Source: Centrapalus pauciflorus (taxonomy: Eukaryota; Streptophyta; Magnoliopsida; Asterales; Asteraceae). From it: a stretch of 64,000 bases of DNA. The notes under the pieces are model-generated. The model made no database searches, was not told the DNA's origin, and saw nothing but the letters and a program-made list of their open reading frames with translations. Location of the stretch: contig JAANYP010006955.1 of assembly GCA_020465985.1 (NCBI GenBank), positions 1 to 64,000 on the forward strand. The letters are read 5' to 3'. The translations under genes were made by a program, and so were the position numbers. Below are positions 48,016-59,900 of this stretch, piece after piece (position 1 is the first letter of the stretch; each line of letters begins with the position of its first letter).

Positions 48016-48195
48016 CTCTCGGAGGTGATGGGATGGAAGAGATCAGAAAACTCGATCTGCAGCAAAGCCCGCCCAGCTGAAATTTTAAAAACTACTCATG
48101 CGATGTCGTTTTGTTTCACTAAAAAAAACAAGGTAGTCATCATTGGGCCCGCTCACCAGCCCCTCCCATACCTGATATGGCCCACACCCACAGAG
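48016..48195 (-). promoter_or_regulatory. Short promoter space of the 43865-48015 gene
   Basis: Only about 180 bases separate the start codon at 48015 from the transposon block. The stretch is GC-richer than its surroundings and has no clear TATA box. Confidence 0.35.
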
Positions 48196-50163
48196 CTTCG
48201 TTACTGACTCTCTTCGAAGTCAAATGTATGGAAATTTCTTTTAAAAAAATTAAAAACTTATTTATTTAATAATAATTTTTTAAAGAGTAAATTACACAAA
48301 TGGTCCCTGTGGTTTGGTGTTTTTTGCTCTTTTCGTCTCTCAAACTTTTTTTTTACACCAATGGTCCCAAAATCCCAAACCTTTAACACTTTTAGTCCCT
48401 GCCGTTAACTTGAGCCGTTAGGCCAGTTAACTCACAGGGGCATTTTCGTCATTCTTCATCTAAGGGACCATTTAGGTAATTTTTATAATAGTTTTTCATT
48501 TTTTTTATTTTCTATCTAAGTATCTTTTCTTTTTCTTTTTCTTTTAAATCCATATCAAAACCCAGAATTCATCATTGAACTTCTTTAAACAAATCAAAGC
48601 CTAGAAATCATATTTGAGCTTCTTCATCATTGAGATGATGACAAATACGAAATACACACAAGCATTTGCGATTTTATGTATTCTGTTTCCAAACTTGTTG
48701 GTTTGGGTTTGACCATCGGAATCTTCGAAGAAGAAACTCTAGTTTCAATGGCATCTACATAGCATTTACAGCCTCCAAATGACAGTACTTGCTTCGTCTT
48801 CTCCATCTACTGATAATGTTCATCTTTACTGAACCTAATTCTGCTACTGCCATGGCTTCTCTGGCTCCGATTCTTCAGATCCTCCAACCCGATTTCTTGT
48901 GGTTTCAACACTCCAAACTGTAAAAGACTCCATTTTTTGAGGATGTTCTTCTACGGTTTGTTTGACGGAAGCTCTTGGTTCAGATCTGTGGTGTTGGACT
49001 CGGATGGGAATGGAACTGGTTTCTCTTACGGGTTGTAGATTTGGAATACACGGTGAATTCGGATCCTGACGTACTACTACTATTACTACCCGTTCCAGAA
49101 TTCTGACTTCGGGTGCTGCTGCTTCTGCTACTCACGGGTCCAGAATTTGAACAAGAAACGGACCGGGTGAAGCTCCAGGTTTGGGTCTGAGTTCGATTAT
49201 GTATCTGGTTCAAGATCTAAGTTCGACTGTGTGGTCGGAATAGTTCCAGGTGGTGGTGGTGGTGGTCGGAATGTGTGTGTGTGTGTTTGTGTGTTCTTGT
49301 GGTGGTGGTGGTGGTCGGAATAGTTCCATGTGGTGGTGGTGTTGGTCAAAGATGAATTCTGGGTTTTGAAGTTTGGAGAGAAAAGGCACCAAATAACGCG
49401 TAAACACATGTCTTTTTTTCAATTTCAATCTTCCCCAATTCAAGATCCAGTCAAGAATCAAAATCTTGAATAACACGAAAACAAGAATAAGATGGTTTTG
49501 ATGAGCAAGAAGGGTAGTTTTGATCTTGAATCTAGGGAAAGAAAAGTAGAATTGAAAAGTGTGTTTGCTTTGAATTTCAAGGATGACAACTGGGTTTTGA
49601 TATGGATTTGATAATAATAATAATCCATCAAAGAAAAAGAAAAAGAAAAGATAATGAGATAGAAAATAAAAAATATTAAACTATTAAAAAAATTACGTAA
49701 ATGGTCCCTTAGATGAAGAATGACGGAAATGCCCCTGTGAGTTAACTGGCCTAACGGCTCAAGTTAACGGCAGGGACTAAAAGTGTTAAAGGTTTGGGAT
49801 TTTGGGACCATTGGTGCAAAAAAAAAACTTTGAGGGACGAAAAGAGCAAAAAGCAGCAAACCACAGGGACCATTTGTGTAATTTACTCTTTTTTAAATTT
49901 TCATTTTACTTTTTAAAATATCATTTCTCATATTTTCTCTCATAGTTTTCTACTACCTATCTTATATTTTCTTTTAATACTTTCTTTATCTCTCTTTATT
50001 CTATCACCTATCATATTTTTCTTATTTTATATTCAACCATCTCATTTTTCTTAAAATTAAAACTTAATCATTTAAATAAGTTTTCATTTTTTATAGAATT
50101 GCTTGTTTTTTCTTGAAAACTATAAATTAAAAAATGACTAGTTTTAGTTTACTAAACACAACG
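48195..50163. mobile_element. Tourist-like MITE, family II, copy D (inverted, interrupted)
   Basis: The right part (49898-50163) is the reverse complement of family II, from AAATTTTCATTTTACTTTTT to ACTAGTTTTAGTTTACTAAACACAAC, followed by TAA (50164-50166). The left flank of the nested MULE (about 48225-48286) continues the same alignment (GGAAATTTCTTTT...ACTTATTTATTTAATAATAA). The left terminus is degenerate, so its boundary is approximate. Confidence 0.65.
48287..49888. mobile_element. Mutator-like element with long inverted repeats
   Basis: 1602 bp flanked by the exact 9-bp duplication TTTTTTAAA (48278-48286 and 49889-49897). Inverted repeats of about 200 bp begin GAGTAAATTACACAAATGG and share ACTTTTAGTCCCTGCCGTTAA and GGGGCATTT.CGTCATTC. 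There is no transposase. The interior includes GGT and GT microsatellites, a Ser-rich minus-strand frame (48980-49213) and gene-like stretches that may be captured fragments. Different subfamily from 33977-35504. Confidence 0.9.
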
Positions 50164-50166
50164 TAA

Positions 50167-50855
50167 ACTTTTAAAGCCTTACGATTACTGTATATTATAA
50201 GTCATACGGTTTTAGTTTTTCCGAATTCGACTTTTTAGTTTTCTTGTTTAAATTCACGGTTTATCGATTTTTATTTTGAGTAGGTTTTTGGGTTTACACT
50301 CTAAAAAACTTGAACTATTCATCAATAAACTTGGGTTTTTATCTATAAATGATTGGATTTGATTTATTAAACTAATTTATAACTACGATTAATAAAAACT
50401 AACAAATTAAATGTTAATACATTATAAATAAAAATACATAAGTCTAACGTTATGAATAATGTGTTCATTGCAAATTGCAAAGAACGATAAAAAAAATTAG
50501 TTGGTCGATGCTAATTGATATGTAGTATAATATATTAAAAATAACCAAAAAAAATATTTAAAAGCTTAATTAAAATTAAAAATGGCCTGGTTTAGTTTCT
50601 AATGGCAATCCAAACCCAAAAGAGTTTAGTACGATTTTTTCAGCTTCTCGGATTTTTTAGTTCGGTTGTTGCTCACCATTACTATTCTACTCTGTAAGAA
50701 AAATAAACTAACAAGTAAATATATAGAAAATATAATAATTTAGTGGTTAAATATGCACAAATATAATATTTTAGTTACCTATAAATTTTTGTGGATAAAC
50801 ATGTGTAAAAATAATTATATGATTAAATATTTAAATTTGTAAAAGAAATAGTTTA
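50167..50855. other. AT-rich spacer
   Basis: No gene or element ends seen. Confidence 0.5.
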
Positions 50856-51302
50856 CTAGTTTATTACGCGGTTGTTTTTAATATATATATAAAATATAAT
50901 AAATAAAAAGATAAATATATAAATATTATTTTTTAAACAAAAGTATATAAGATTTGTATATTTCTAAATATATATGAAGAGTAATTATTTTCTTATATAT
51001 TTTTTAAACTTTTATTATATTACATTGTAATTAATAAGTTAGTAGATTATTAGATTTTGTTTGATTTGAATTTAAAAGTGGATTATATTAGATTTGGCTA
51101 GATTTAATTAATAAGTTAGTTAAGTTTAGATTTTGTTTGATTTGATTTGGTTTGAATTTAAAAGTCGATTATATTAGATTTGGATAGATTTGATTTAAAT
51201 TTCTTTATTCTTCTTAAAATATATAAATGTCACGTGTCGATTCATGGTGATGACACGTGGCTTCATCAGAAATGCGTATAGTTACTCCTTTAATAGTGCA
51301 GA
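50856..51302 (-). mobile_element. Non-autonomous Helitron, second copy
   Basis: On the minus strand it begins TCTGCACTATTAAAGG after an A and ends CGCGTAATAAACTAG before T. The 3' end shares TAATAAACTAGT with the Helitron at 33029-33367, and the 5' end shares the CTATTAAA motif. 447 bp, no ORF. It ends about 200 bases upstream of the AUG1 start codon. Confidence 0.7.
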
Positions 51303-51499
51303 TAGAAGATAGAATAGATATAGTTAACCATTTTAACGATCTTTAAACTTTTTGTTAATCTAAACGCGAAACACACCAGTGCACCCACACGTCCACATCT
51401 TTCGGCCGGAGACCTATCTCAGATTTGCATATTCCCTTTTAATTTTCGAATCAAATTGCCCCAGAAATCAATCTATCAAGAACCCTAATCGTATAGCCA
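51303..51499 (+). promoter_or_regulatory. AUG1 promoter and 5' UTR
   Basis: The 197 bases between the Helitron and the start codon. The sequence becomes C-rich after about 51370 (CACACCAGTGCACCCACACG), typical of a leader. No clear TATA box. Confidence 0.35.
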
Positions 51500-53932
51500 A
51501 TGAGTAACACACCCGATCTCACACCCTCACCTGTAAACGAGTTGTCAAAAACTAGCAGTGGATCTTTCGATGCCAACCGAATAGCGGAAGTGACATCTTG
51601 GCTTGCTTCTCAATTCGACGCGGCAGGGAAAGATCATGTCCCTGATTTTGAGTACACCCCTCGTACCATTTCTCATTTACATAATCTCGCCACAATTTCT
51701 CAAGCCAAAACGCAAGCTGCCACCATAATCGCCAATGATTTTCGACTTAAAGCCTCCGAGTATCGCTCTCAAGGTTGTAACGCTTGTCTCTCCAAATATA
51801 TGTGTTTGTGTTCTACATTTACTCGTGATTCGGTTAATAGGCCGTGTTTGCGTAACGAGTGTGTTTCCTTTGTATTGATTTTGAATGAAACCTTACCCAA
51901 GGGTTTTAGGATAGAGGAGATTTATCTGTATTGTGTTTCTTGTATGAGTTTGCTTTGCTTTTGAAGAATATGGAGCGTGGGTTATGTCGATAAGTTTATA
52001 GTGATTGTGAATCAGTCCGTCCATTCCAAAAGAGAAGAGGGTAAACTTTAAATTTTTAATGTTAAGCACTGATTTTCAATACTGTAAATGATAAACTGCT
52101 CAGTATTGTTATTTGTATACTTACAGCATCGTAATCACATCGATTACATCACCTTTGTCAGATATTAATTAATGTATCTAACATGAATTGAGACCAGATG
52201 ACATAGAACAACTTGCTGGAGAGAATGGTAATCATCTCAGCTGTTATTCATTATTTATGTAAGGTTATTAGTGGATGAATATGATGGAATCGATATTGTT
52301 ACAAGAGCATACAGTTGTCATTGGTATCTTTTGGCTTATGCAATTGAAAGTTTATGAAAGTAGAATGTTGCAATCTATTTTTTTTTCTAAGTGATATTAT
52401 GTGTCTAAACTTCATGAAGGAAAACTTTTGTCTAAGTTACAGTTTACAAAAGAAATATGTTACAAGCAGGAAATGTAGGTGATAAATTTGCTATAAAATT
52501 ATAACAGATTGAAATTTCAACGGGGTATTGAATTTGACCTCAATAGTCAATAGTCATCACACAACAATTGGTATGGATGAAGGGAATATTTGTGATCAGC
52601 TGTGAATTACCCCCCCCCCCCCCCCCCCAAAAAAAAAAAAAAAAATCTATGGTGATTTTTGGTACTAATTTTTTTATATTCTGACCTGTGAATTTCTTCC
52701 AAATTTTGGAATTGTAGCTGCAAGGATCAGGGAGATTTTAGAGAATGTGGGGTTAGCACAAGAAGGCCTGCCTGCAAATGTAGTTGCAGCGTCGCAAGTT
52801 CTTGCAAATGTGGCAAATTTACTTAACATTAGAGATACTGAGCTTAGTAGGTGTGTGATATCTAGCCTTTATATATTTTTCTATGCTTATTTATGCATGC
52901 CCAATTATTGGTGTCTTACTTGGAGAGATGCACACAGTTTTCTAGTGGCTATGGGGGATGTTTCTCTAAGAAAGACTGGAGTAGAAGATAAGAGGGCCAA
53001 AGTGCAGAAGGAGTCTAAAATTCTTCTTGATTACACTCGGAAGGCCATAGCAAGATTGACTTATTTGAAAAGGTAAATCTACTTGTATAACCTTTGACCC
53101 CTAATGGAGGTTATCAAATGTTTCACAATGTTAAATTATCTTTGTTTTGCTAGAACACTAGCACAACTTGAAGATGATGTAGCTCCCTGTGAGGCTCAAA
53201 TGGAGAGCTGGAAAACAAACCTCACAATCATGATTTCGAAAGAGAGACAATACCTTCAGCAATATGCGAACTACAAGGTAGGATTTCATTTATTTTGTTT
53301 TGCTTAAAAACAGTTAATAATTTTATTGCTTATATGAGTGACCTACTTGACTTTAGTCTATTGTGCTGAATCATTTAATAATGTTACTGCTTCAAATTTC
53401 TGAAGTTATAGTAAAAGGGCAAGCATTATTTGTGCACAAACAACCATTAGTTTCTTAGAAATTTGTGACAGATGATTCATAAGAGTTATGTTAATAATGA
53501 ATCATGTTTAATATCTGAATATCTGATTCAAGGAATATACTAGTAATTAACAATCTGTTCCATATTCAGTCCTGTACCAAAGTAGGTATGGGTTTCCTGG
53601 AGATTTGATACTGAAAGTTCCAGGTTGGTTCAAGTCAATAACTCAATGATATAAATATTCTTTCAATTTCACTGTAAAAAATCTAACCTGAATCAAACAG
53701 AAGTGCAGAAGTAGAAAATACTAGTAAATAACAATCTGTTCCATATTCAGTCCTGTACCAAAGTAGGCATGGCATGGGTTTCCTGGTGATTTGATACTGA
53801 AAGTTCCAGGCAAGTCAATAACTCAATGATATTAATATTTTTTAAATTTCATTGTAATATTTTTTAACTGAATCAAACAGAAGTGATCATGTTATTCCTG
53901 TTATCTGATTATGATTGACCACAACCTCTTTT

Positions 53933-54026
<94 letters not shown>

Positions 54027-54282
54027 TCAATGGAAAACCACAATGCACCTGAATACTTATGAAAACCGCACTGCACCACCACAAATGCATCAAATTCCCC
54101 GCGTGATGCATCAAAATCTCGCGTGATGCATCAAATTTCCCGCGTGATGCATCAAAATCCCGCGTGATGTATCACTTTATTTACGATCATGCCACCGTGT
54201 TTTTAATGAAATGCACCAAATCGGACGGTATGCGTAGGTTTCCATAGTTTTCAGGTGCATAGTGGTTTTCCATTGAACCCAT

Positions 54283-54335
<53 letters not shown>

Positions 54336-54353
54336 CATATATATAGTGTGTGT

Positions 54354-54425
<72 letters not shown>

Positions 54426-56472
54426 GATGTATTTTTGAGGGTACATAAATGAAGGATTAATACAACATACTTTCTAACAGGCAATGCTTAATCGTGTGGG
54501 GTACACCCCCGAGATCAGTCATGGGATGTTGGTGGAAATGGCTGAGCATAGGAAAGATCTAGACAAGAAAACCAAGCCTATCCTTGATACTTTGAGAAGC
54601 TATCAAGACCTGCCCCCTGTAAGTTATATTCTGCTACTACATTTGTCCCATTGAAATTGCAATATTTCACTTTACACGTAGCTGATAACAATGTTTGTGC
54701 TGTTAGTTAAATTTCTAAAATACCCTTCTAAATAAGGCGCATTGCAAAAGAGCAGCAGCTGTTATTGGGTTAAAAAGCTGCACTCATAATATATACACTT
54801 GTTATGTGTGCCTGGCAGAACAACATTTAGTTGCAATCTTGAAAAGGCCCATAAGCCAACTTTGCTTCTTTAAGTAATTCCTATTCGTTATTGCATATAA
54901 CAATGTTTATTTAAGCAATTCATTGCATAAAGTAATGTTCTTTAAGTAATTATCATACACCTAGGCACCTAGCAATGTTATGTTAACGTGTTCATGCTTC
55001 GTATTGCAATGCACTGTAGTCTTTTTAGATAGATCATATAAGCTTGAGCACACAATCAAATATGTGTTGGACAAGAACAGGATCTAATTATATGATAACG
55101 TGGCCAAATTTCCAAGCCAATAAGATTAACAATTAAGGCTCCAAGTGTTGATGAACTAAATTCACTTAATCTTGATATAGTGACCTTACTGCATTAGTAA
55201 ATTCTCTACTTGAACGCATCCAAGTTTCTGGTACTCGGTAAGAATCATGCTTCAAGTTGAGTCTCCTATAATAAATAATAATAACCCTTTGTTACACTAT
55301 TCTTTCAGATTTATTTTCAGGCTATTTTATAGAAGTACATCATTTAAAATCTCAATGACTTCTTACAAAGAATTTGGCTCATACCATTGCATGATAACTT
55401 GATAACTTAGAACTTAAATTTGTTAGAAATTAAGATAAAATTATATGCGCTTGTTGACTCTAGGAGTCTTTTGGACGTATATAGCATGTCTTGTTTGATT
55501 TTAATGAATAAATTAGGGGCGGTCCAAACCGGACCGAACTGGAAATTGAAAAATAGGAAAAATTAGAACCGAGAAACGGACCAGATGGTACCGGACTACC
55601 GGTAGTGGTTTAGTTCAGTCCCGGTTTTTGCCGACTCTTATAAAGATAACTTGCAAAACCGGACCGTACTGAATCGAGAAACGTACTGGATGGTTCCAGT
55701 ACGGTTGTCGGTCTTTTCTGTCTAGCCCCAGGTTCTGCACACTCATATTAATCATCTCACGTTAATGACACTTTTATTAAACTTAAAATTCCAAAAGTTG
55801 GTTTATATTATCTTTGCTTTGCATCTGGTTATCAATGTTAATAAGTTGTATATTCATGTGGAATAATGGGCATTAATGCATGAAAGAAACAATGTTCCCA
55901 ACATAGATAAATAAAATGAATAGTAGCTAAAATCTGTTTTAAGAAATTTAATGATTTACTAGAAGTTACAACAACAACAAACCCCAACTCCCGTAGAGAT
56001 GGGGTAAGGGGAGGTGGATGTCGACAATCTTGCCTCTCCACAGGTTGGAGCAACTGTGTCACATATATGATTTCCGTCATGTGTTGTACGTGCGAATGAG
56101 AGATAAAGTAACTAGTAGCGTATGGCCGCAAAAAGGTAACGGTTACAGTTAACATAGGATTATAGCAAGTGCTTACAATTTTAAAACCAACTTAGACTTA
56201 CCAATCCACATGGGCTATTGGGCTATACCTGTACAGCATGTTATATATTATAAAATCTTGTTATTAGTATTAGTAAGCATGTGACTGATCAACCTTTAAG
56301 ATCAATCATGCATAAGGCCCTAATCTACTCCTGAAATATGGGTTTGGTTGCAATGCAGGATAAAGCTTTGGCTGCACTGGCGATTGAGGACAAAAAAAGG
56401 CAATATGCTGCTGCTGAGAAGTATCTTGAAGATGTGTTGCAATCGGCTCTTGAGCCCTCTGAGGATTGTTGA
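51500..56472 (+). CDS. AUG1: AUG1, augmin (HAUS) complex subunit 1
   Basis: Six exons (51500-51773, 52718-52850, 52938-53072, 53154-53277, 54481-54618, 56359-56472) join in frame to give 305 aa, against about 299 in Arabidopsis. The alignment to the family is continuous: FDANRIAEVTSWLASQF, ATIIANDFRLKASEYRSQ, AARIREILE, VLANVANLLNIRDTELS, FLVAMGDVSLRKTGVE, LLDYTRKAIARLTYLKR, LAQLEDDVAPCEAQMESWK, MLNRVGYTPEISHG, YQDLPPDKALAALAIEDKKRQ. Most of it is predicted coiled coil. Augmin recruits gamma-tubulin to existing microtubules in spindle, phragmoplast and cortical arrays. The coding part is normal; introns 4 (1.2 kb) and 5 (1.7 kb) are swollen by repeats. Confidence 0.96.
52610..52645. repeat. 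C19-A17 homopolymer junction in AUG1 intron 1
   Basis: Nineteen C followed directly by seventeen A, about 70 bases before exon 2. Confidence 0.95.
53534..53886. repeat. Tandem duplication in AUG1 intron 4
   Basis: Two copies of about 175 bp with a period near 183. Both run from ATACTAGTAA.TAACAATCTG through TTCAGTCCTGTACCAAAGTAGG to CTGAATCAAACAGAAGTG. Differences are small indels (GGCAT insertion, GGTT deletion). Confidence 0.9.
53935..54022. repeat. (TA)n-(GA)n compound microsatellite
   Basis: About 27 TA units run directly into about 17 GA units; left bracket of the element at 54024-54285. Confidence 0.95.
54024..54285. mobile_element. Inverted-repeat element bracketed by (TA)n, type 2
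   Basis: Inverted ends GGTTCAATGGAAAACCAC (54024 on) and GTGGTTTTCCATTGAACC (to 54279), extended by TGCACCTGAA / TTCAGGTGCA. The interior holds about four copies of CGCGTGATGCATCAAA. Lies in AUG1 intron 4, about 200 bases before exon 5. Confidence 0.75.
54286..54416. repeat. (TA)n / (TG)n compound microsatellite
   Basis: About 21 TA units, a CATACATA and GTGTGTGTATGTGTG centre, then about 26 more TA units. Right bracket of the preceding element; it ends 64 bases before AUG1 exon 5. Confidence 0.95.
55517..55727. repeat. GGACCG-rich element in AUG1 intron 5
   Basis: Repeated ACCGGACCG, GAGAAACGGACC and GGTACCGG variants in the style of the hAT MITE at 9183-9478. Ends GGGGC / GCCCC pair only briefly and I see no target duplication. 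Confidence 0.4.
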
Positions 56473-56920
56473 ACACATGTATCTATTGTTTTTCGTAAAT
56501 ATTCATATGCGTACCCATATATATATTCTTAACAAAGAAATGTAAACTCACCTCTTTGTAGGGAATCTGGAGATGGGTTTTCACTATGATATAATATGAA
56601 GAGAAAACTGATACCTGTGTAAATCCTTTTTGCTGTCTGAAAATGGTTTCATTGGTTTAGTCGTTTTTTTTTTCTTCTTTTTTTGTACACAAAATATTTT
56701 TTTCTTTAACACCGAGCTACAAAAACGTTCGGTCAAATGTTGGAATGCATTTAAAGTTACCAATTTACATTATACTTCATGACAGCTTCTATTTATGTTT
56801 TGAACAAAAACTACAGAAAAGGAGTTGAAAATATAATCTAATGTACAAGGTTCAATTAGAGAATTCAAATCCTCCCGACTACAAATTTCTCTGTTAGCTC
56901 CGGTGTGCCTTACATTGAGA
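56473..56920. other. Convergent 3' UTRs of AUG1 and the WD40 gene
   Basis: Only 448 bases separate the two stop codons, so the transcripts may overlap at their 3' ends. T-rich tract near 56660-56705. Confidence 0.5.
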
Positions 56921-59900
56921 TTACAAGCGGCCAACCTTGAACGGAAGACCCACATTTTGGAAAACCTTGATTTCACCACCCAACCCTGCAGTCACAATCA
57001 CAAACCCCCATGCCGTTGCTTGGATGGTCTTGTGCCCATGGCTACCACCCGACGGTGACTTTGAGTTGGGCGAAGGCGACGTTATTTCGTCAAATCTAGC
57101 CGGAGAACCGGCGGCTGTGCTGAATGACTCGCACGGCCCAACGCTTGAATCAGCATTCGAATGGTGCTCTATGTCCTCAATGCTCTCCATTGAGGGATTG
57201 CCCCTCTTTGGAAGAGGTGGCAGGGGTGATGATCGCTTACTATGGCCAACGTCATCGGGTAGAGGAGATTGGCCAGGGGAAGGCGGTGGGAGCGTTGTGG
57301 TGGACTTTTTCGCATGCTTTTTGGAATGCATTTCCACCAGCGGTTGTTCGAGTCTGCTGCTTCCAGGCCATGGTGCTGTAACAGATACCTCTTTACAAGG
57401 GAAGTGTTCGTGAGATTTCGTGATCAAATGTTTGTTTTTCCCTCGAGTCTCTTCATGCCTCCAAATGTATACTTGTGAATCTTCGCTAGCGCTGATTACG
57501 TACCTCCCGTCGTGGCTATAATTAGCCGAAAACTGGCTGTTATTGTTCTTGTAACCTGTGGGAAATCATTAGTTTTAAGTGTAGTTCCTCGTGACACTTT
57601 CGAGGTCAAATCCATATTCTTCCAATTCATATTTCATATGATTTGGTTTTCACGAATCTGGAAAATGCATGTCTAGAAATCATACGATATTGTGACTAGC
57701 GACCAAAATTCTACAAACTTTGATGAATTTTCCTCTTCGTTTTGATGTTGAGAATCAGTTCATTTGACCTGAAAGTCAAACTAAATTTGTCTTGAAAACA
57801 TTATACGTTCATCCATGTAAAGGGAATACCTATAAATTTCTGGACCACTTTGATTCCGTCCAAAATCCTAACCCGGGAATCCGCAGATGTTACAAGTACT
57901 TCAGATGGATTAGACGCAGAAAACTGTAAGTCGACAAAATTTGTTAGGTTGATGTAAAGAACTAGTCACTTCAATTTAGACTATCGCGTAAGAGTCGAAA
58001 CAGTACCTGAATACCGGTTATCTTTTTAGGTTGTGGCTTTTTCTTAGTTTTCAACTCGATTTGATCCTTAAACTCAAGCTTGCTATCTGAGATTGAAAAC
58101 AAACTAATCAAGACGCTTGGAAAGCCAAGGTTGAAACTTTTGAAGGTCTGTGTGTTGACTGATAATTTGCTAAAATATGCACAAATGTCAGATTGAAACT
58201 CAAGAGAAGTGGAATGGTTTAGGAATCGTTTGTACCAGAAGTATTGTAGAATCGACAGATCCCTTTGTGCGAACCAACAACCGAAACCTTCATTGGTATG
58301 ATTCGTTAATGATGTACGTATAAAAAGTAAAAACTGAGGAAGAAATTGGTAATTGAATTTTGTATGAAAATTACTCGGATTATACCTTGCCATCAGTAGA
58401 ATAGCCAATGGCCGTTACCATTTCATGAAGATCGATCCAGTCAACCACATGTCGATCTGGTATGTTCCAGATTCTAACCTTTGAGTCGAGCGAACCACTT
58501 ATGAAGTAGTCATCATTTGCTGGATTGAACTGTATACAAGTCACTGCCATACACATAAGGATAAGATGCATGATTAAAAAAAAAAAAAGATGTCTTTTTG
58601 CGATCAACGAAAAAATTAACTGTGATACCGTAATCAGTGTGGGAAAACAACTTCAAACAGTTCTTGGTTTCGATATCCCATAGCCTTACTGTTTTGTCCA
58701 TTGAAGATGAAAGCAAGAGCTGCCATTAACAAAACTCCCTTCATTATTATTACCATCATAAGACATTCCTAGACAAAGTGAAACTAAACTGACCTGAGAT
58801 CTTGACCAGGATAGATCCAGGACATCCTCTAGATGACCTTCCAAGGTGCAGAATGGTGTTTCTGACAACCCAAACACGGTTTCCGGCACATGAACATAGT
58901 CAGGAATTCCTTTCTTTTTCTTCCCTTTCTTCTTCTTCTCTGGCGTAGAATCCGGCAAGGGTGGCCTCCCATCAGGACTAGCATTCACCGCCATTGGGTG
59001 GACCGGTGTGCCACCGGCTGAACTTGAATCATCTCCACGCATCGACATCACATCGCATTCCTGCACTTCCCATATACGAATCACTTTATCCTCACCTGCG
59101 GTTGCAAGAAAACGACCGTCGTATGTAAATTTCATCGCCCAAATAGATCCTTCGTGACCTTGAATCTCTTGACTACGATGCAATGCTGTGAATTCCTTGT
59201 AAGTTTTTCCATGAACTCGAGCTTTCACCCATTGCGAAGATGATTTCTGTTCGCTTATCGATGGTGGATTATTACTGTCATTGGACAGAGAACCAGTAGT
59301 TGCAGAATCCTTTTCCTTTTCAGGTTTCAATCCGCCCATCGATCCTAATTTAATGTTTTTAAACAATGAGGCCCCCTTTTTCTTGCTCTTTTTGAAGCTT
59401 TTTCGGAAGGAGTTGCCCGGAGTTAGTTTCCGATCACCAGAAGCATGTTTGCCGTCGTGAACCGCCCTCTTCATTAACTCTTTCACCTTTGGCGAATGCC
59501 CCGCATTCTTCTCGAATTCCTCCATTGTTATATGCTTCCCTGTTTGAACATCTTTCAGTTTATTCCAACTCCCTGCGTTGTGACACTCTTTAACCTCAAA
59601 TTCCTTTCCGTTGTCCAAATTCTTTATCAAGAAGTTGGATTCTGGTTTCTTATTATCTTCACCGTTGTGATTGTGGGTGATATGGTTTGTCGACTTCATT
59701 TGTTGGTGGTATCTGTCGGGAGACGACAAACAGGAGGAGGTTCGTGTGAGGCGTTGTTTCAATATCGAATCGATCATATCGTCAGAAGATGTATCTATAC
59801 TTCCGTCTGATCGCGAGCGCCAAAGAGAACCTTCAAAAGGCCGGTGGTGAGTCTGTTGGGGTTCTACCGAAACATGTGGCAACTCTTTCTCCACGGGGTT

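Noticed and set aside
55975..56035. SINE-like AACCCCAACTCCCGTAGAGATGGGGTAAG fragment
   Set aside because: Resembles the 3' part of plant SINEs but no promoter boxes or duplication are visible, so I left it unannotated.
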